Assembly (NCBI RefSeq): GCF_007993935.1
Contig: NZ_VITY01000019.1
Span: 107,056-171,055 of the forward strand
Origin: Bradyrhizobium macuxiense
Lineage (GTDB): Bacteria; Pseudomonadota; Alphaproteobacteria; Rhizobiales; Xanthobacteraceae
DNA length: 64,000 nucleotides
Direction of reading: 5' to 3'
Shown here one piece after another: positions 17,230-25,906 of the stretch (within the stretch, counting starts at the first letter, position 1; each line of letters starts with the position of its first letter). The notes beneath the pieces are model-generated. The model was not told the origin of the DNA, did not search any database, and saw only the letters and a program-made list of their open reading frames with translations. Made by a program: the position numbers and the translations under genes.

Positions 17230-18318
17230 ATGAAGGCCGCCGTCCTGCATGAAGTCAATCAGCCGCTGGTGATCGAGGATGTCAGCGTGCCCAATCCGGG
17301 GCCGCGCGAGGTCCTGATCCGCACCGCGGTCGCGGGCCTCTGCCATTCCGACCTGCATTTCATGGAAGGCCTTTATCCGCATCCGCTGCCCGCCGTGCTC
17401 GGCCATGAATCGGCCGGCGTGGTCGAGAAGGTCGGCTCCGACGTCAATTACGTGAAGCCCGGTGATCACGTCGTCACCTGCCTCTCGGTGTTCTGCGGCA
17501 CCTGCGACAACTGCACCACCGGCCGCACCGTGCTGTGCACCGACACCACGGTTAAAATGCTGCCCGGCGCCTCCAACCGTTTGTCCTGGGGCAGGAAGGA
17601 GAAGCTGAACCAGTTCCTCAATCTGTCGTCCTTTGCCGAGCAGATGCTGGTGCATGAGAACGCCATCGTGAAGATCAAGAGGGAGATGCCGCTCGACCTC
17701 GCCGCGCTGATCGGCTGCGGCGTCATCACCGGCTACGGCGCCGTGGTGAACACCGCGAAGGTGACCGCGGGCGAAACCGTGGCTGTGATCGGCTGCGGCG
17801 GCGTCGGCATGGCCGCGATCAACGGTGCGCAGATCGCCGGCGCCGGCCGCATCATCGCCATCGACACCAATCCAGCCAAGCTGCAGCTCGCGACCAAGCT
17901 TGGCGCGACCGACATCGTCGATCCCGCTCGCGGCGACGTGGTGCAGCAGGTACGCGAGCTCACCGGCGGCGGCGTGCAGCACTCCTTCGAGGTACTCGGC
18001 CGCAAGGACACCGCCGAGCAGGCCTTCGCCATGCTGGCGGCGGGCGGCACCGCGACCATCGTCGGCATGATTCCGTTCGGCCAGAAGATCGAACTGCACG
18101 GCTTCGACTTCCTGCGCGAGCGCCGTATCCAAGGCTCGTCGATGGGCTCCAACCACTTCCGCGTCGACATGCCGCGCCTCGTCGACTTCTACATGCGCGG
18201 CAAGCTGCATCTGGAAGACTGGATCTCGGCCAAGCTGAAGCTTTCCGAGATCAACGAGGGGTTTGCCAACATGAAAGCCGGCAAGACGCTGCGCAGCGTA
18301 ATCATGTTCGACAGCTGA
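17230..18318 (+). CDS. Zinc-dependent alcohol dehydrogenase (MDR family)
   Basis: 362 residues. Catalytic zinc ligands are in LCHSD and GHES; the structural zinc site is CGTCDNC with a further Cys in RTVLC; the NAD-binding motif is GCGGVGMAAINGAQ, with AIDTN indicating NAD specificity. It resembles class III-type alcohol dehydrogenases. The substrate is unknown. GAGAGG before the ATG is a usable ribosome site. It stands between two repeat elements as a probable single-gene unit. Confidence 0.87.
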   Translation: MKAAVLHEVNQPLVIEDVSVPNPGPREVLIRTAVAGLCHSDLHFMEGLYPHPLPAVLGHESAGVVEKVGSDVNYVKPGDHVVTCLSVFCGTCDNCTTGRTVLCTDTTVKMLPGASNRLSWGRKEKLNQFLNLSSFAEQMLVHENAIVKIKREMPLDLAALIGCGVITGYGAVVNTAKVTAGETVAVIGCGGVGMAAINGAQIAGAGRIIAIDTNPAKLQLATKLGATDIVDPARGDVVQQVRELTGGGVQHSFEVLGRKDTAEQAFAMLAAGGTATIVGMIPFGQKIELHGFDFLRERRIQGSSMGSNHFRVDMPRLVDFYMRGKLHLEDWISAKLKLSEINEGFANMKAGKTLRSVIMFDS

Positions 18319-18330
18319 CGCGGACTCTTC

Positions 18331-18565
18331 ACCTCTCCCTGCGCTTTGCGGGGAGAGGTCGGATCGCCCCGGCAATGCGCAGCATTGTCGCAGCGATCCG
18401 GGTGAGGGGCCGGGCACGATTCTGTAACACGGACAGTCTCTCCGACTCCGCGATCGACCTGTCGGCACAGATCGAAGCCGCGGTTGGCAGCGTGCCATGC
18501 CCCTCACCCGCCGCCTCCGCTGCGCTCCGGCGTCGACCTCTCCCCGCAAAAGCGCGGGAGAGGTG
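18331..18565. repeat. Palindromic repeat (CTCTCCCC...GGGGAGAGG class), long copy 4
   Basis: This fills most of the 343-bp gap between the alcohol dehydrogenase and the next gene. Ends are ACCTCTCCCTGCG...GGGGAGAGGTC and CTCTCCCCGCAAAAGCGCGG...AGAGGT. No gene is supported inside it. Confidence 0.75.
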
Positions 18566-18661
18566 AATCCGCGCGCCGCCTTGCAGAGATCACATTGATA
18601 GTTCGATATCTGCCGTAGTATGGTGGGCATCTGCTGCCAGGCCACCACCCATCCTCCCGCC

Positions 18662-19264
18662 ATGACCACCGTCGTCGAAGTCTTCTACGATTTCAGGTCG
18701 CCCTACGCCTACTTTGCCTCGCACCGTCTGCGCGGCGACGCGATCGTGCGCCGGGGCTACGACTGGCGATGGTGCCCGGTTTCCATCGACGTGCTGCTCA
18801 ACCTGCAGGCCGGCCGCGAGCCGTGGGCGGCCTATGTCGATCCATTGCCGGGGCCGAAGCGGGCGCATCTGATCGCCGATGTGCGGCGTCTTGCGGCGTA
18901 TCACCGCCTGCCGCTGCGCGCGCCGAGGCCGCTGCGGCCGAATCCGATTCCGGCGCTGTGCCTGGCGCGTCTGCTCGACGATCGGGAGCGGCAGGGCTTC
19001 AGCTTTGCCGTGTTCGATGCGCTGTGGCAGGAGCAGCAGGACATCTCGACGCCGGAGGTGCTGCGAGCGTGCCTGGCGCGCGCGGGCGCCGGGACGGACC
19101 TGCTCGATGCCGCATTCGATGATGCTGCGCGCGCCGATCTGGCCGAGGTCACCCGGCAGGCCTATGCCCGCGGGGTATTCGGTGTGCCGAGTTTCGTCGC
19201 CGGTGATGAGGTCTTCTTCGGCAGTGACCGGCTGGACTTGCTGCTCTGGAAAATCGAGAGCTAG
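18662..19264 (+). CDS. 2-hydroxychromene-2-carboxylate isomerase/DsbA-like protein
   Basis: 200 residues, thioredoxin-fold kappa-GST/HCCA-isomerase family. The N-terminal block VEVFYDFRSPYAYFA has a Ser-Pro in the place of the DsbA active site, and GVFGVPSFVAGDEVFFGSD is the family's C-terminal signature with the cis-proline loop. Relatives act in naphthalene-type aromatic degradation or bind glutathione. No aromatic gene is adjacent, so the reaction is uncertain. The ribosome site is not obvious; an upstream ATG at 18620 would add 14 atypical residues. Confidence 0.8.
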   Translation: MTTVVEVFYDFRSPYAYFASHRLRGDAIVRRGYDWRWCPVSIDVLLNLQAGREPWAAYVDPLPGPKRAHLIADVRRLAAYHRLPLRAPRPLRPNPIPALCLARLLDDRERQGFSFAVFDALWQEQQDISTPEVLRACLARAGAGTDLLDAAFDDAARADLAEVTRQAYARGVFGVPSFVAGDEVFFGSDRLDLLLWKIES

Positions 19265-19271
19265 CACCATG

Positions 19272-19350
19272 CGTCATGGCCGGGCTTGTCCTGGCCATCT
19301 CTGTCTTGGGGTGAGCGAAGACGTGGATGCCCGGCACATGGCCGGGCACG
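19272..19350. repeat. Hairpin-forming repeat (CATGGCCGGGC / GCCCGGC type)
   Basis: GTCATGGCCGGGCTTGTCC at one end and GGATGCCCGGCACATGGCCGGGCACG at the other flank AAGACGTGGA. It lies between convergent genes. Confidence 0.55.
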
Positions 19351-19371
19351 GTCGTGGAGGGCGACGCTCTC

Positions 19372-19725
19372 TTACCGCGCGACGTGTGCCGAGACGGCGA
19401 GCCATTTTCCGTCCTGCCTCGCCCAGCAATCGGTGTAGCGGCCATAGGCCTGCTCGCCGTCGGCGTTGGTGTAGCTGGTGCGGGCGTGGATGATGGCGAA
19501 ATCGCCGAGGATGCGGATTTTGACGTCCTCGGCCTTCAGGCCCTTGATCTTCACCGGGATCGCCGTCTGCTTGAGGAAGGCTGAGCGATCGACCAGGCTT
19601 TTGTCGGGATTGGTGGCGTAGAAGTCCTGCGCCAGGATTTCATCGAAGCGCTTGACGTCGCAGTTCTGAACTGAATCGACGTAGTCCTTGTTGAGTTTCG
19701 TCAGCTCTTCCAGGTCTGTGCCCAT
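19372..19725 (-). CDS. SnoaL/NTF2-like protein (DUF4440 type)
   Basis: 117 residues with the cone-shaped NTF2-like pattern: an N-terminal helix (LNKDYVDSVQNCDVKRFDEIL), an aspartate-rich turn (AQDFYATNPDK), then strands ending WLAVSAHVAR. Members bind or turn over small hydrophobic ligands, or have no known function. No catalytic assignment is possible from sequence alone. It is bounded by repeats on both sides and is probably monocistronic. Confidence 0.75.
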   Translation of the reverse strand: MGTDLEELTKLNKDYVDSVQNCDVKRFDEILAQDFYATNPDKSLVDRSAFLKQTAIPVKIKGLKAEDVKIRILGDFAIIHARTSYTNADGEQAYGRYTDCWARQDGKWLAVSAHVAR

Positions 19726-19746
19726 TGGTTTTCTTCCTATTCCCTT

Positions 19747-19833
19747 CGTCATTGCGAGGAGCGAAAGCGACGAAGCAGTCCATGCCTCCGCATACGCGGA
19801 TATATGGATTGCTTCGCTTCGCTCGCAATGACG
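19747..19833. repeat. Palindromic repeat (CGTCATTGCGAGGAGCGAAGC type), copy 2
   Basis: CGTCATTGCGAGGAGCGAAA at the start and GCTTCGCTCGCAATGACG at the end are inverted, with a second pair around the centre (CCGCATA/TATGG). Confidence 0.88.
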
Positions 19834-19846
19834 ATGCGGCCGGCTC

Positions 19847-21319
19847 TCAATCATCGAACATCTTCGGCGGCGCGAAACCGCCGAACTCGCGCTCGATCAG
19901 CTCGGCGAGCTTGAGCGGCGTGCGGTCTTCGAGCCAGGGGCCGACGATCTGCACGCCGACCGGCAGTCCGTCGGGCGCAAAGCCGGTCGGGATCGCGGTC
20001 GAGGGCAGGCCGGGCAGGGTCGCGATGCCGGGCCAGGCGAGCTGGTCGGTGTAGACGTGCGGCTCGCCGTCGATCAGGATCTTGCGCTGCTCCTGATCGG
20101 GCGAATGATCGTGCGGATAGGCCGGCGTCGGCATGATCGGGCAGATCACTGCGTCGAACGATTTGAACAGCTCGCGCCATTGCGCACGCAGCCGCGCGCG
20201 GCCGCCGTCGGCGATCACCCAGTCGCGATGGCTGAGCGCGATGCCGCGCAGCCGCTCGGCCTGCAGGCTGGTGTCGCTGGCCGGCAACGCGGCTGCCGCC
20301 GCGCAGGCGCCGGCATAGACCTCCGGCGGGAAGGTCGCTGCCAGGAACGACAGCAGGATGCGCATATAGAGCCGCGAGGACGCAGCAAAGTCCGGCAGCA
20401 GCGGGCTCGAGCGCGACACTTTCGCGCCGGACTTGTCGAGATTGCTTGCGAGCTTATCGATGCTTCCGCGGATCACCTTGTCGGTCGGCAGCACCGGATC
20501 GCTGTCGATCACGAGGATGCGGAAATCCTTCAAGGCGGTGTGGCGCGCCGCCGGCAGGTCCAGCCGGTAGGCCTTGCCGGCTTCGAGCGGATCGGGGCCG
20601 GCCATCACGTCGAGCACGAGTGCGAGGTCGGCTGCGCCGCGCGCCATCGGGCCAATCACGGACAGATCACGATCGAACGGCAGTGGCGGCAGCGGCGGCG
20701 GGGTGTGGCCGCGCGACGGCAGCAGCGCGAAGGTCGGCTTGTGCGCATAGATGCCGCAGTGGAAGCCCGGCACGCGCAGCGAGCCGCCGATGTCGGAGCC
20801 GAGCGACAGCGCGCCGTAGCCCGCGGCAAGCGCTGCCGCCGATCCGCCGGAGGAGCCGCCCGGCGTGCGGCCGAGGTCATAAGGGTTGTTGGTGGTGCCG
20901 TAGATCTCGTTGTAGCTCTGCCAGTCGGCGAGCGCGACCGGCACGTTGGTCTTGCCGAGGATCACGCCGCCGGCGTCCTTTACCCGCTGGATCGAGAGTG
21001 CGTCCTCGGTCGGCACGAAATCCTTTTGCGGCAGGAAGCCCCAGGTGGTCGGCAATCCGGCGACGTTGAAGGATTCCTTCACCGTCATGGGGATGCCGAG
21101 CAGTGGCTTGTGCTCGCCGCGCGCGATCGCGGCGTCGGCGGCGCGGGCGGCAGCGAGGCCACGCTCGAAATCGCGCACGCAGACCGCGTTGACCTTGCCG
21201 TCATGACGCTCGATGCGGCCGATCGTATCTTCCGCGAGCTCGACGGCGGAGACCTGCTTGGTGCGCAGCGCCTCGGACAGTTCGACGGCGGTCTTGAAAC
21301 TGTATTGTGATTTGGCCAC
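19847..21319 (-). CDS. Amidase-signature-family hydrolase
   Basis: 490 residues. The Ser-cisSer-Lys triad is visible: Lys81 in PMTVKES, the serine pair in GGSSGGS (residues 154-160) and the nucleophile Ser180 in GSDIGGS. The family hydrolyses amides (aryl, acyl or nitrile-derived) to acids and ammonia. I take the GTG at 21319 as start because a GGGAG ribosome site lies 6 bp upstream and the protein then begins directly with the family's N-terminal helix. It is on the same strand as mbfA with a 136-bp gap; no functional link is evident. Confidence 0.87.
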   Translation of the reverse strand: MAKSQYSFKTAVELSEALRTKQVSAVELAEDTIGRIERHDGKVNAVCVRDFERGLAAARAADAAIARGEHKPLLGIPMTVKESFNVAGLPTTWGFLPQKDFVPTEDALSIQRVKDAGGVILGKTNVPVALADWQSYNEIYGTTNNPYDLGRTPGGSSGGSAAALAAGYGALSLGSDIGGSLRVPGFHCGIYAHKPTFALLPSRGHTPPPLPPLPFDRDLSVIGPMARGAADLALVLDVMAGPDPLEAGKAYRLDLPAARHTALKDFRILVIDSDPVLPTDKVIRGSIDKLASNLDKSGAKVSRSSPLLPDFAASSRLYMRILLSFLAATFPPEVYAGACAAAAALPASDTSLQAERLRGIALSHRDWVIADGGRARLRAQWRELFKSFDAVICPIMPTPAYPHDHSPDQEQRKILIDGEPHVYTDQLAWPGIATLPGLPSTAIPTGFAPDGLPVGVQIVGPWLEDRTPLKLAELIEREFGGFAPPKMFDD

Positions 21320-21455
21320 GGCGTGCTCCCGGTTTGTTGTTGGCGCGATGATGGGCAGTTTGGCTGCCGCCCGCAAGCGCTGCGCGATCAACGCAGCGTG
21401 CGGGCCGTCACACATCGCTTAGCCGCGGGATTTCCGCCGTGTTTGATCGGAATTG

Positions 21456-22427
21456 CTACGCCGCGCCGATCAAGATGCCGACTGCGAGCACGATCGCGCC
21501 GCCGAGCACGATCTGGAACACCGCCTGCAGGAACGGCGTGTCCATGTAGCGCGAGCGTATGAAGGCGATCGCCCACAATTCGAAGAACACCACGATCCCG
21601 GCGATCGCGGTCGCGATCCAGAATGCATTCGGCCAGGCATCGGGCACGAGATACGGAATGGTATGCCCGAGACCGCCGAGCGTCGTCATCAATCCGCAGG
21701 TCAGGCCGCGGAGCCATGGCGAGCCGCGGCCGGTCAGCGAGCCGTCGTCCGACAATGCTTCGGCAAAGCCCATGCTGATGCCGGCGCCGATCGAAGCGGC
21801 GAGGCCGACCAGGAAGGTCTGCCAGTTGTGATGCGTGGCGAAGGCGGCGGCGAACAGCGGTGCGAGTGTCGAGACCGAGCCGTCCATCAATCCGGCGAGG
21901 CCCGGCTGGACATATTGCAGCACGAACATCCGCCGCCGCGTGCGGTCTTCCTCGGCGCGCACATCGGGCTTGAGGATCTCGCCGGTCAGCTTGACCGCGA
22001 GTTTCTCGTGGCCCTTCTCCTCCTCGGCGAGATCGCCGAGCAGACGGCGGACGCCGGTATCCTCGGCCTTCTCCGCCGCCTTGGCGTAGAAGCGCTCGGC
22101 TTCCAGCTCCATGGTCTCGACTTCCTTGCGGATGGTGTCGAGCGGCAGGTTCTTGGTCAGCCAGATCGGACGCCGGCGCAGGAAGCCTTTGACGTCCTCG
22201 CGCCGGATCGGCGGCAGATGCGGGCCGAAGCGCTGCTCGTAGGTTTCGAGCAGCCGGTGGCGATGGCCGCGCTCCTCCTCCGCCATCTCTTCGAAGATCT
22301 TTGCGGTATCGGGATAGCGGCCGGCAAGGTCCTCGGCGAAGGACATATAGATGCGGCTGTCCTCCTCCTCGGAGGCAATCGCGACCGCCAGCACCTCGCG
22401 CTCGGTCAGATCGGCGAAATTCTTCAC
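21456..22427 (-). CDS. mbfA: Membrane-bound ferritin A (ferritin-like domain + VIT1-type iron transporter)
   Basis: 323 residues in two parts. Residues 1 to about 155 form a rubrerythrin/erythrin-like four-helix bundle with di-iron ligands in EEEDSRIY, EEERGHRH, EAERFY and EEEKGHEK. Residues about 170-323 form a CCC1/VIT1-like membrane domain (PGLAGLMDGSVSTLAP, GAGISMGFAEALSDDG). This matches MbfA of Bradyrhizobium and Agrobacterium, an inner-membrane iron exporter protecting against iron and peroxide stress, repressed by Irr under low iron. A perfect palindrome 28 bp upstream of the ATG fits such control. Confidence 0.92.
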   Translation of the reverse strand: MKNFADLTEREVLAVAIASEEEDSRIYMSFAEDLAGRYPDTAKIFEEMAEEERGHRHRLLETYEQRFGPHLPPIRREDVKGFLRRRPIWLTKNLPLDTIRKEVETMELEAERFYAKAAEKAEDTGVRRLLGDLAEEEKGHEKLAVKLTGEILKPDVRAEEDRTRRRMFVLQYVQPGLAGLMDGSVSTLAPLFAAAFATHHNWQTFLVGLAASIGAGISMGFAEALSDDGSLTGRGSPWLRGLTCGLMTTLGGLGHTIPYLVPDAWPNAFWIATAIAGIVVFFELWAIAFIRSRYMDTPFLQAVFQIVLGGAIVLAVGILIGAA

Positions 22428-22454
22428 AGCAACGCCTTCTTCACCTAACTTAGA

Positions 22455-22471
22455 ATTAGAATAATTCTAAT
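22455..22471. promoter_or_regulatory. Candidate iron-control element (Irr box) of mbfA
   Basis: ATTAGAATAATTCTAAT is a perfect 17-bp palindrome around a central base, 28 bp upstream of the mbfA start and lying in a local AT-rich patch. Irr-binding ICE motifs in Rhizobiales are AT-rich palindromes of the TTAGAA..TTCTAA kind, and mbfA is a known Irr target, so assignment to Irr is likely, though not proven here. Confidence 0.75.
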
Positions 22472-22593
22472 ATTGCTTGGCGATGCCGTGGTCAATCCAA
22501 AGGGCCCTGCCTTCGTTGCGTTTTTGATCACGAACAGGGGAACCAGGCGATCTCGCGCCCGTTCGAGTTCCACCCCTGATCAGCGGAGACTCC

Positions 22594-23316
22594 ATGAGCA
22601 CGGTCAAATATCGCCTGAATGATCCACGCCTGGCACCGCGGCGGACCAAGCTCGAGATTCCGGGCTGGGCGGGACGACGCGAGCCGCGCACCGACGGTTC
22701 ACGCGAGCAGGTCTGGCACTGCGTGCCGTTCTCGGAAGGCGCGCAGTATGGGATCGAGCTGTTCTACCCCTACGACTTCGAGCTGCACGTCACCACGCGC
22801 GACGGCCGGTTGCACCTCGATGCGGATTGGGGCGAGCCGCCGGACAGCGGCGTGCAGTGGCCGCCCTTCCGGGACTTCGGCACCACGTTCTACACCTACC
22901 AGATCCTGCTCGACCTCAAGGTCGAACGGGGCATGGCGGTGCGCACCGAACCACATCCGCGCTTCTACACTGACCGCACCGACACCGTGCCGATCGCCGT
23001 TCCGGCGCTGATCCGCAACTGGTGGCCGATGATGTTCTTCTGCGTGTTCAAGGCGCCGGCGGAAGGACGCACGCACATCTTCCGGCCGAATGAGCCGTTC
23101 GCGCAGATCATCGTGATTCCGGAGGAGGCGGATTTCCAGCTCGAGCCGATGGGCGAGGAGGAAGCCGCCGAGCGCGAATTGCAGGCGCGCCGCATCTACA
23201 GCAATCGGCCCAAACTGGCTGCCGGCACCGAATGGACCTCGTCGACCGACACGGTGTTCGACGGCACCTATCGCCATCTCCACCGCGCCGCCAAGGAGAA
23301 GGCGCGAGGGACCTGA
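22594..23316 (+). CDS. Conserved hypothetical protein, DUF6065-like
   Basis: 240 residues, no signal peptide or membrane segment. The order of conserved elements (WHCVPFSEGAQYGIELFYP, QWPPFRDFGTTFYTYQ, RTEPHPRFYTD, RNWWPMMFFCVFKAP, FRPNEPFAQIIVIP) resembles DUF6065 proteins, which have no known function. The family call is from memory of the pattern and is moderate. It is divergent from mbfA but has its own upstream region; a link to iron is not supported. Confidence 0.7.
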   Translation: MSTVKYRLNDPRLAPRRTKLEIPGWAGRREPRTDGSREQVWHCVPFSEGAQYGIELFYPYDFELHVTTRDGRLHLDADWGEPPDSGVQWPPFRDFGTTFYTYQILLDLKVERGMAVRTEPHPRFYTDRTDTVPIAVPALIRNWWPMMFFCVFKAPAEGRTHIFRPNEPFAQIIVIPEEADFQLEPMGEEEAAERELQARRIYSNRPKLAAGTEWTSSTDTVFDGTYRHLHRAAKEKARGT

Positions 23317-23333
23317 GGCGCGGTCGCATCATT

Positions 23334-23368
23334 GCAGGCAAAAACAAACGGGGCCCGCAGGCCCCGTT
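23334..23368 (-). terminator. Terminator of the histidine-repeat gene
   Basis: A 9-bp perfect stem (AACGGGGCC / GGCCCCGTT, 23347-23368) with a 4-nt loop is followed on the minus strand by TTGTTTTTGCC. It lies 24 bp after the stop of the minus-strand gene ending at 23393. Confidence 0.8.
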
Positions 23369-23392
23369 GTCGTATCGCCCAACCGCCGCGGC

Positions 23393-23770
23393 TCAGTAGT
23401 CGCGCCGATAGAAGCTGTGGTGATGATGGTGGTGGTGATGATGGTGATGGTATCGCCGATAGCGCGGCACCACGATAACCCGAGGTCCATAGCCACGATC
23501 ATAGTCGCGATAGTAGCCATGGTGGTGGTGATGGTGATGATGGTGGTGGTGATAGAACTGCGCGAGCTGGACGGTCTCGCGCGCCGGAGGAGGCGTCGCC
23601 TCGTCCAGGGCTTGCAGCTTTGCCGAGGCGTTGGTGATCGGCTCCAGCAATTCTGCGTAGGAGTTCGCCTGTAGTACGTCAGTCGGTGCGGGTGCCGGCG
23701 CAGCTTGCGCGGCCCCGAGCGCGCCCAGCGATGCGACCGCTCCCAACAGTCCGGCAATCTTCTTTTCCAT
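23393..23770 (-). CDS. Exported protein with two runs of eleven histidines
   Basis: 125 residues. A signal peptide (residues 1 to about 23, ending AAQAA) leads into a short helical, Ala/Glu-rich region (30-70). Two uninterrupted runs of 11 His follow (74-84 and 108-118), separated by a 23-residue Tyr/Arg/Asp-rich linker, and the protein ends SFYRRDY. The mature C-terminal half looks made for binding Ni, Zn, Cu or Co in the periplasm or at the surface. A strong GGAGGAGG ribosome site precedes the ATG and a terminator follows, so this is a real single-gene unit and not a chance repeat. Mixed CAC/CAT codons indicate selection on the protein. Function unknown. Confidence 0.85.
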   Translation of the reverse strand: MEKKIAGLLGAVASLGALGAAQAAPAPAPTDVLQANSYAELLEPITNASAKLQALDEATPPPARETVQLAQFYHHHHHHHHHHHGYYRDYDRGYGPRVIVVPRYRRYHHHHHHHHHHHSFYRRDY

Positions 23771-23898
23771 AGTCCTCCTCCAGATCGGTCCGCCGGACAA
23801 GACCGGCTGACTGCAACGCCAGGTTCCATGGAATGTTCCCGGAAATGTCCCGACGATTTCCCGGAGATTTCCCGGGAATTTCCTCTTGCGTCAGCCCG

Positions 23899-25047
23899 CT
23901 ACTGCGCCGCACGCGCGAGAAACTGAAGCAGCAGCCGGGCCACTTCATCCGGTTGCTCCTGCTGCACCCAGTGGCCAGCGCCGTCGACCAGATGGCAACC
24001 GATCATTTTGGTACAGGCCTTCGTCTGCATCGCCTCGAACACGCCGGGCCGCTGATAGGTGCCCCAATCCTGCTTGCCCGAGATGAAGGCGGAAGGTTGG
24101 TCGATGCTGCGGCCGCTCCAGGTCTGCAATTCCGGCGTGAACGCGCCCGACGTGCCGCAGCGATACCATTGCAGCCCGCCCTGGAATCCGGTGCGCTGAT
24201 ACTCGGCGCTGTAATAGGCGAGCTCGCGGTCCGGCAGCCATGTGTTGGCGGCGATCGCCTCGCGCGAGGGCATCTCCTTGGCGACCGTAGCGGCCATGTC
24301 CTTGGCGAGATCCATCACATAGTAGGTCGGCAGCTTTGCCAGTTCGCTCGCAGACCATGACTCCAACCGGTAGGGCTTGTTGTCTTTCCAGTCCGCACTC
24401 TTGTGATGGTAGTAGGCGCGCAGGAAGTCGTGCACGCCCTGCGGGGCGCGATGCATGTCGTCATTCGCCGGACGCGTCGAATAGTACCATTGGTAGTGCT
24501 TGCGCGGACGCGGCAGCGCGGCGAGCTCGCGGTGCACGGGGTCGTCAGTCGCGGGCCTTGCCGTTTCGTTGGCGGTGTTGAACGGCAGCGCCGGCGGGCC
24601 CGAGAACGGCGCGCTCATCATCACGACCGCGCGGAACACGTCGGGGCGGATCAACGCGCACCACGCCGCGACCGACGAACCGAAATCGTGCCCGATCACC
24701 GCATCGACGTGGCTGTAGCCGAACGCCGAGACCAGCCCGAGCGCATCACGCACCAGATTGGGCAGGCGGAAGGTGGCGAGATCGGCGTCATAATCCGCGC
24801 TCCAGCCCGTCGTGCGGCCATAGCCGCGCTGGTCCGGCGCGATCACGTGATAGCCGGCAGCGGCAAGCTTCGGCATCACCTTGCGCCAGGAAAACGCCAG
24901 CTCCGGAAAGCCGTGCAGCAGCAACAGGCAGGGCCGGCCGGACGTCTCGAAGCCGGCTTCGAGCACATGCATGCGCAAGCCGTTGATCCCGTCGACATAA
25001 CGCGAGCGGATGGTGGAGGGCAGCGGGACGTCGGAGAGGGCTTCCAT
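23899..25047 (-). CDS. Epoxide-hydrolase-like alpha/beta hydrolase
   Basis: 382 residues. HGFPE (45-49) supplies the oxyanion region, Asp121 in GHDFGS is the nucleophile typical of epoxide hydrolases and haloalkane dehalogenases, PDQRGYGRT is the usual strand-4 motif, and the late histidine is in DGAGHWVQQE. The cap region is Tyr-rich (HYQWYYS, RAYYHH), fitting epoxide activation. The substrate is unknown. It is cytoplasmic, with no signal peptide. Confidence 0.85.
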   Translation of the reverse strand: MEALSDVPLPSTIRSRYVDGINGLRMHVLEAGFETSGRPCLLLLHGFPELAFSWRKVMPKLAAAGYHVIAPDQRGYGRTTGWSADYDADLATFRLPNLVRDALGLVSAFGYSHVDAVIGHDFGSSVAAWCALIRPDVFRAVVMMSAPFSGPPALPFNTANETARPATDDPVHRELAALPRPRKHYQWYYSTRPANDDMHRAPQGVHDFLRAYYHHKSADWKDNKPYRLESWSASELAKLPTYYVMDLAKDMAATVAKEMPSREAIAANTWLPDRELAYYSAEYQRTGFQGGLQWYRCGTSGAFTPELQTWSGRSIDQPSAFISGKQDWGTYQRPGVFEAMQTKACTKMIGCHLVDGAGHWVQQEQPDEVARLLLQFLARAAQ

Positions 25048-25149
25048 CTGAGATCACCTGTTGGGCATCGCCGCACAACCAGCGCAATTTGCTGTATGCT
25101 GGCGGCCATTGTCTCACGATAGCAACATTGCCCAGGGGATGCATACCGC

Positions 25150-25656
25150 ATGCGCCACGCGAGGATTGCAGAGCTGCCCGGCTGGATGTCGCGTCTCGGT
25201 CTGACGATCGTGGCGGCAAGCCTGCTGCTGATGTCGGCCGCGCGCGCCGCCGACATCAAGCAGCTCACCGACAAGCTGCCGCGCGCCTATATCGGCGAAT
25301 TCCTGTGGGACGGCGATACCACGGTGCAGAACGTCGTCATCACCTTCGACAAGGTCAAAGCGCTGAACGAGCAGAACGCGGAAGCGCGCGGCTGCGGTTC
25401 ATACGAGATCGGTCGCCACGTGACCAAGATCGGCGTCGAGATGTTCATCCGGCTGTCCGATCTCGAGGTCGAGATCTTCGAACGGCCGCCCGATGGCGAC
25501 GGTGCGTTCGAGTCCGAGGGCAGCCATCGCGGCAAGCTGTCGGAGGATTTGCAGCAGATCGATGCACAGTGGACCACCACGGCATCAGGCAAGCACGGCC
25601 GCCTGCATCTGCGCGCCGCGGCCTCCGCCGCCTGCGAGCCGGCGGCGGAGTTGTAG
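25150..25656 (+). CDS. Hypothetical exported protein
   Basis: 168 residues with a signal peptide whose hydrophobic core spans about residues 17-33 (LTIVAASLLLMSAARA). The mature part is hydrophilic with two cysteines (one in ARGCGSYEIG and one near the C-terminus in AACEPA) that could pair. No family is recognised. It is divergent from the epoxide-hydrolase gene (102 bp between starts). The product is probably periplasmic. Confidence 0.7.
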   Translation: MRHARIAELPGWMSRLGLTIVAASLLLMSAARAADIKQLTDKLPRAYIGEFLWDGDTTVQNVVITFDKVKALNEQNAEARGCGSYEIGRHVTKIGVEMFIRLSDLEVEIFERPPDGDGAFESEGSHRGKLSEDLQQIDAQWTTTASGKHGRLHLRAAASAACEPAAEL

Positions 25657-25705
25657 GTCTGGGTCAGCAAAGTCGGCAGGTTGGGAGCAAGCAGCATCCC
25701 CGTGC

Positions 25706-25900
25706 ACCTTCACCCTCCCCTGGAGGGGATGGGTCGGCTCACAGCGAGCGAAGCGAGATGTGAGGCGGGGTGGGGTGATCTCGCCACGCGGGCAGCGCTC
25801 GATATGAGAGACCTTCACCCCACCTCGGTTCGCATTTCATGCGAACCGATCCTCCCCCTCCAGGGGAGGATAAGAGGCGTCCCCTCCAGGGGAGGGTGAA
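25706..25900. repeat. Palindromic repeat (CACCCTCCCCTGGAGGGG variant), copy 5
   Basis: CTTCACCCTCCCCTGGAGGG opens, CCCCTCCAGGGGAGGGTGAAG closes, and CGGTTCGCAT..ATGCGAACCG forms an inner stem. It fills the 250-bp gap before the acyl-CoA ligase gene. Confidence 0.8.
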
Positions 25901-25906
25901 GCGCGA

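Noticed and set aside
18375..18566. 63-codon frame in the gap after the alcohol dehydrogenase
   Set aside because: Falls entirely within a palindromic repeat.
17140..18669. 509-codon open frame antisense to the zinc alcohol dehydrogenase
   Set aside because: Runs through repeat DNA at both ends and has no domain; shadow of the real gene.
23417..23560. CAC/CAT tracts read as a simple microsatellite or CRISPR-like repeat
   Set aside because: The tracts are in frame in a gene with signal peptide, ribosome site and terminator, and there are no spacer-repeat units.
23417..23674. Plus-strand frame rich in Met and Val (MVMMVVVMMVMV)
   Set aside because: It is the complement of the histidine codons of the minus-strand exported protein.
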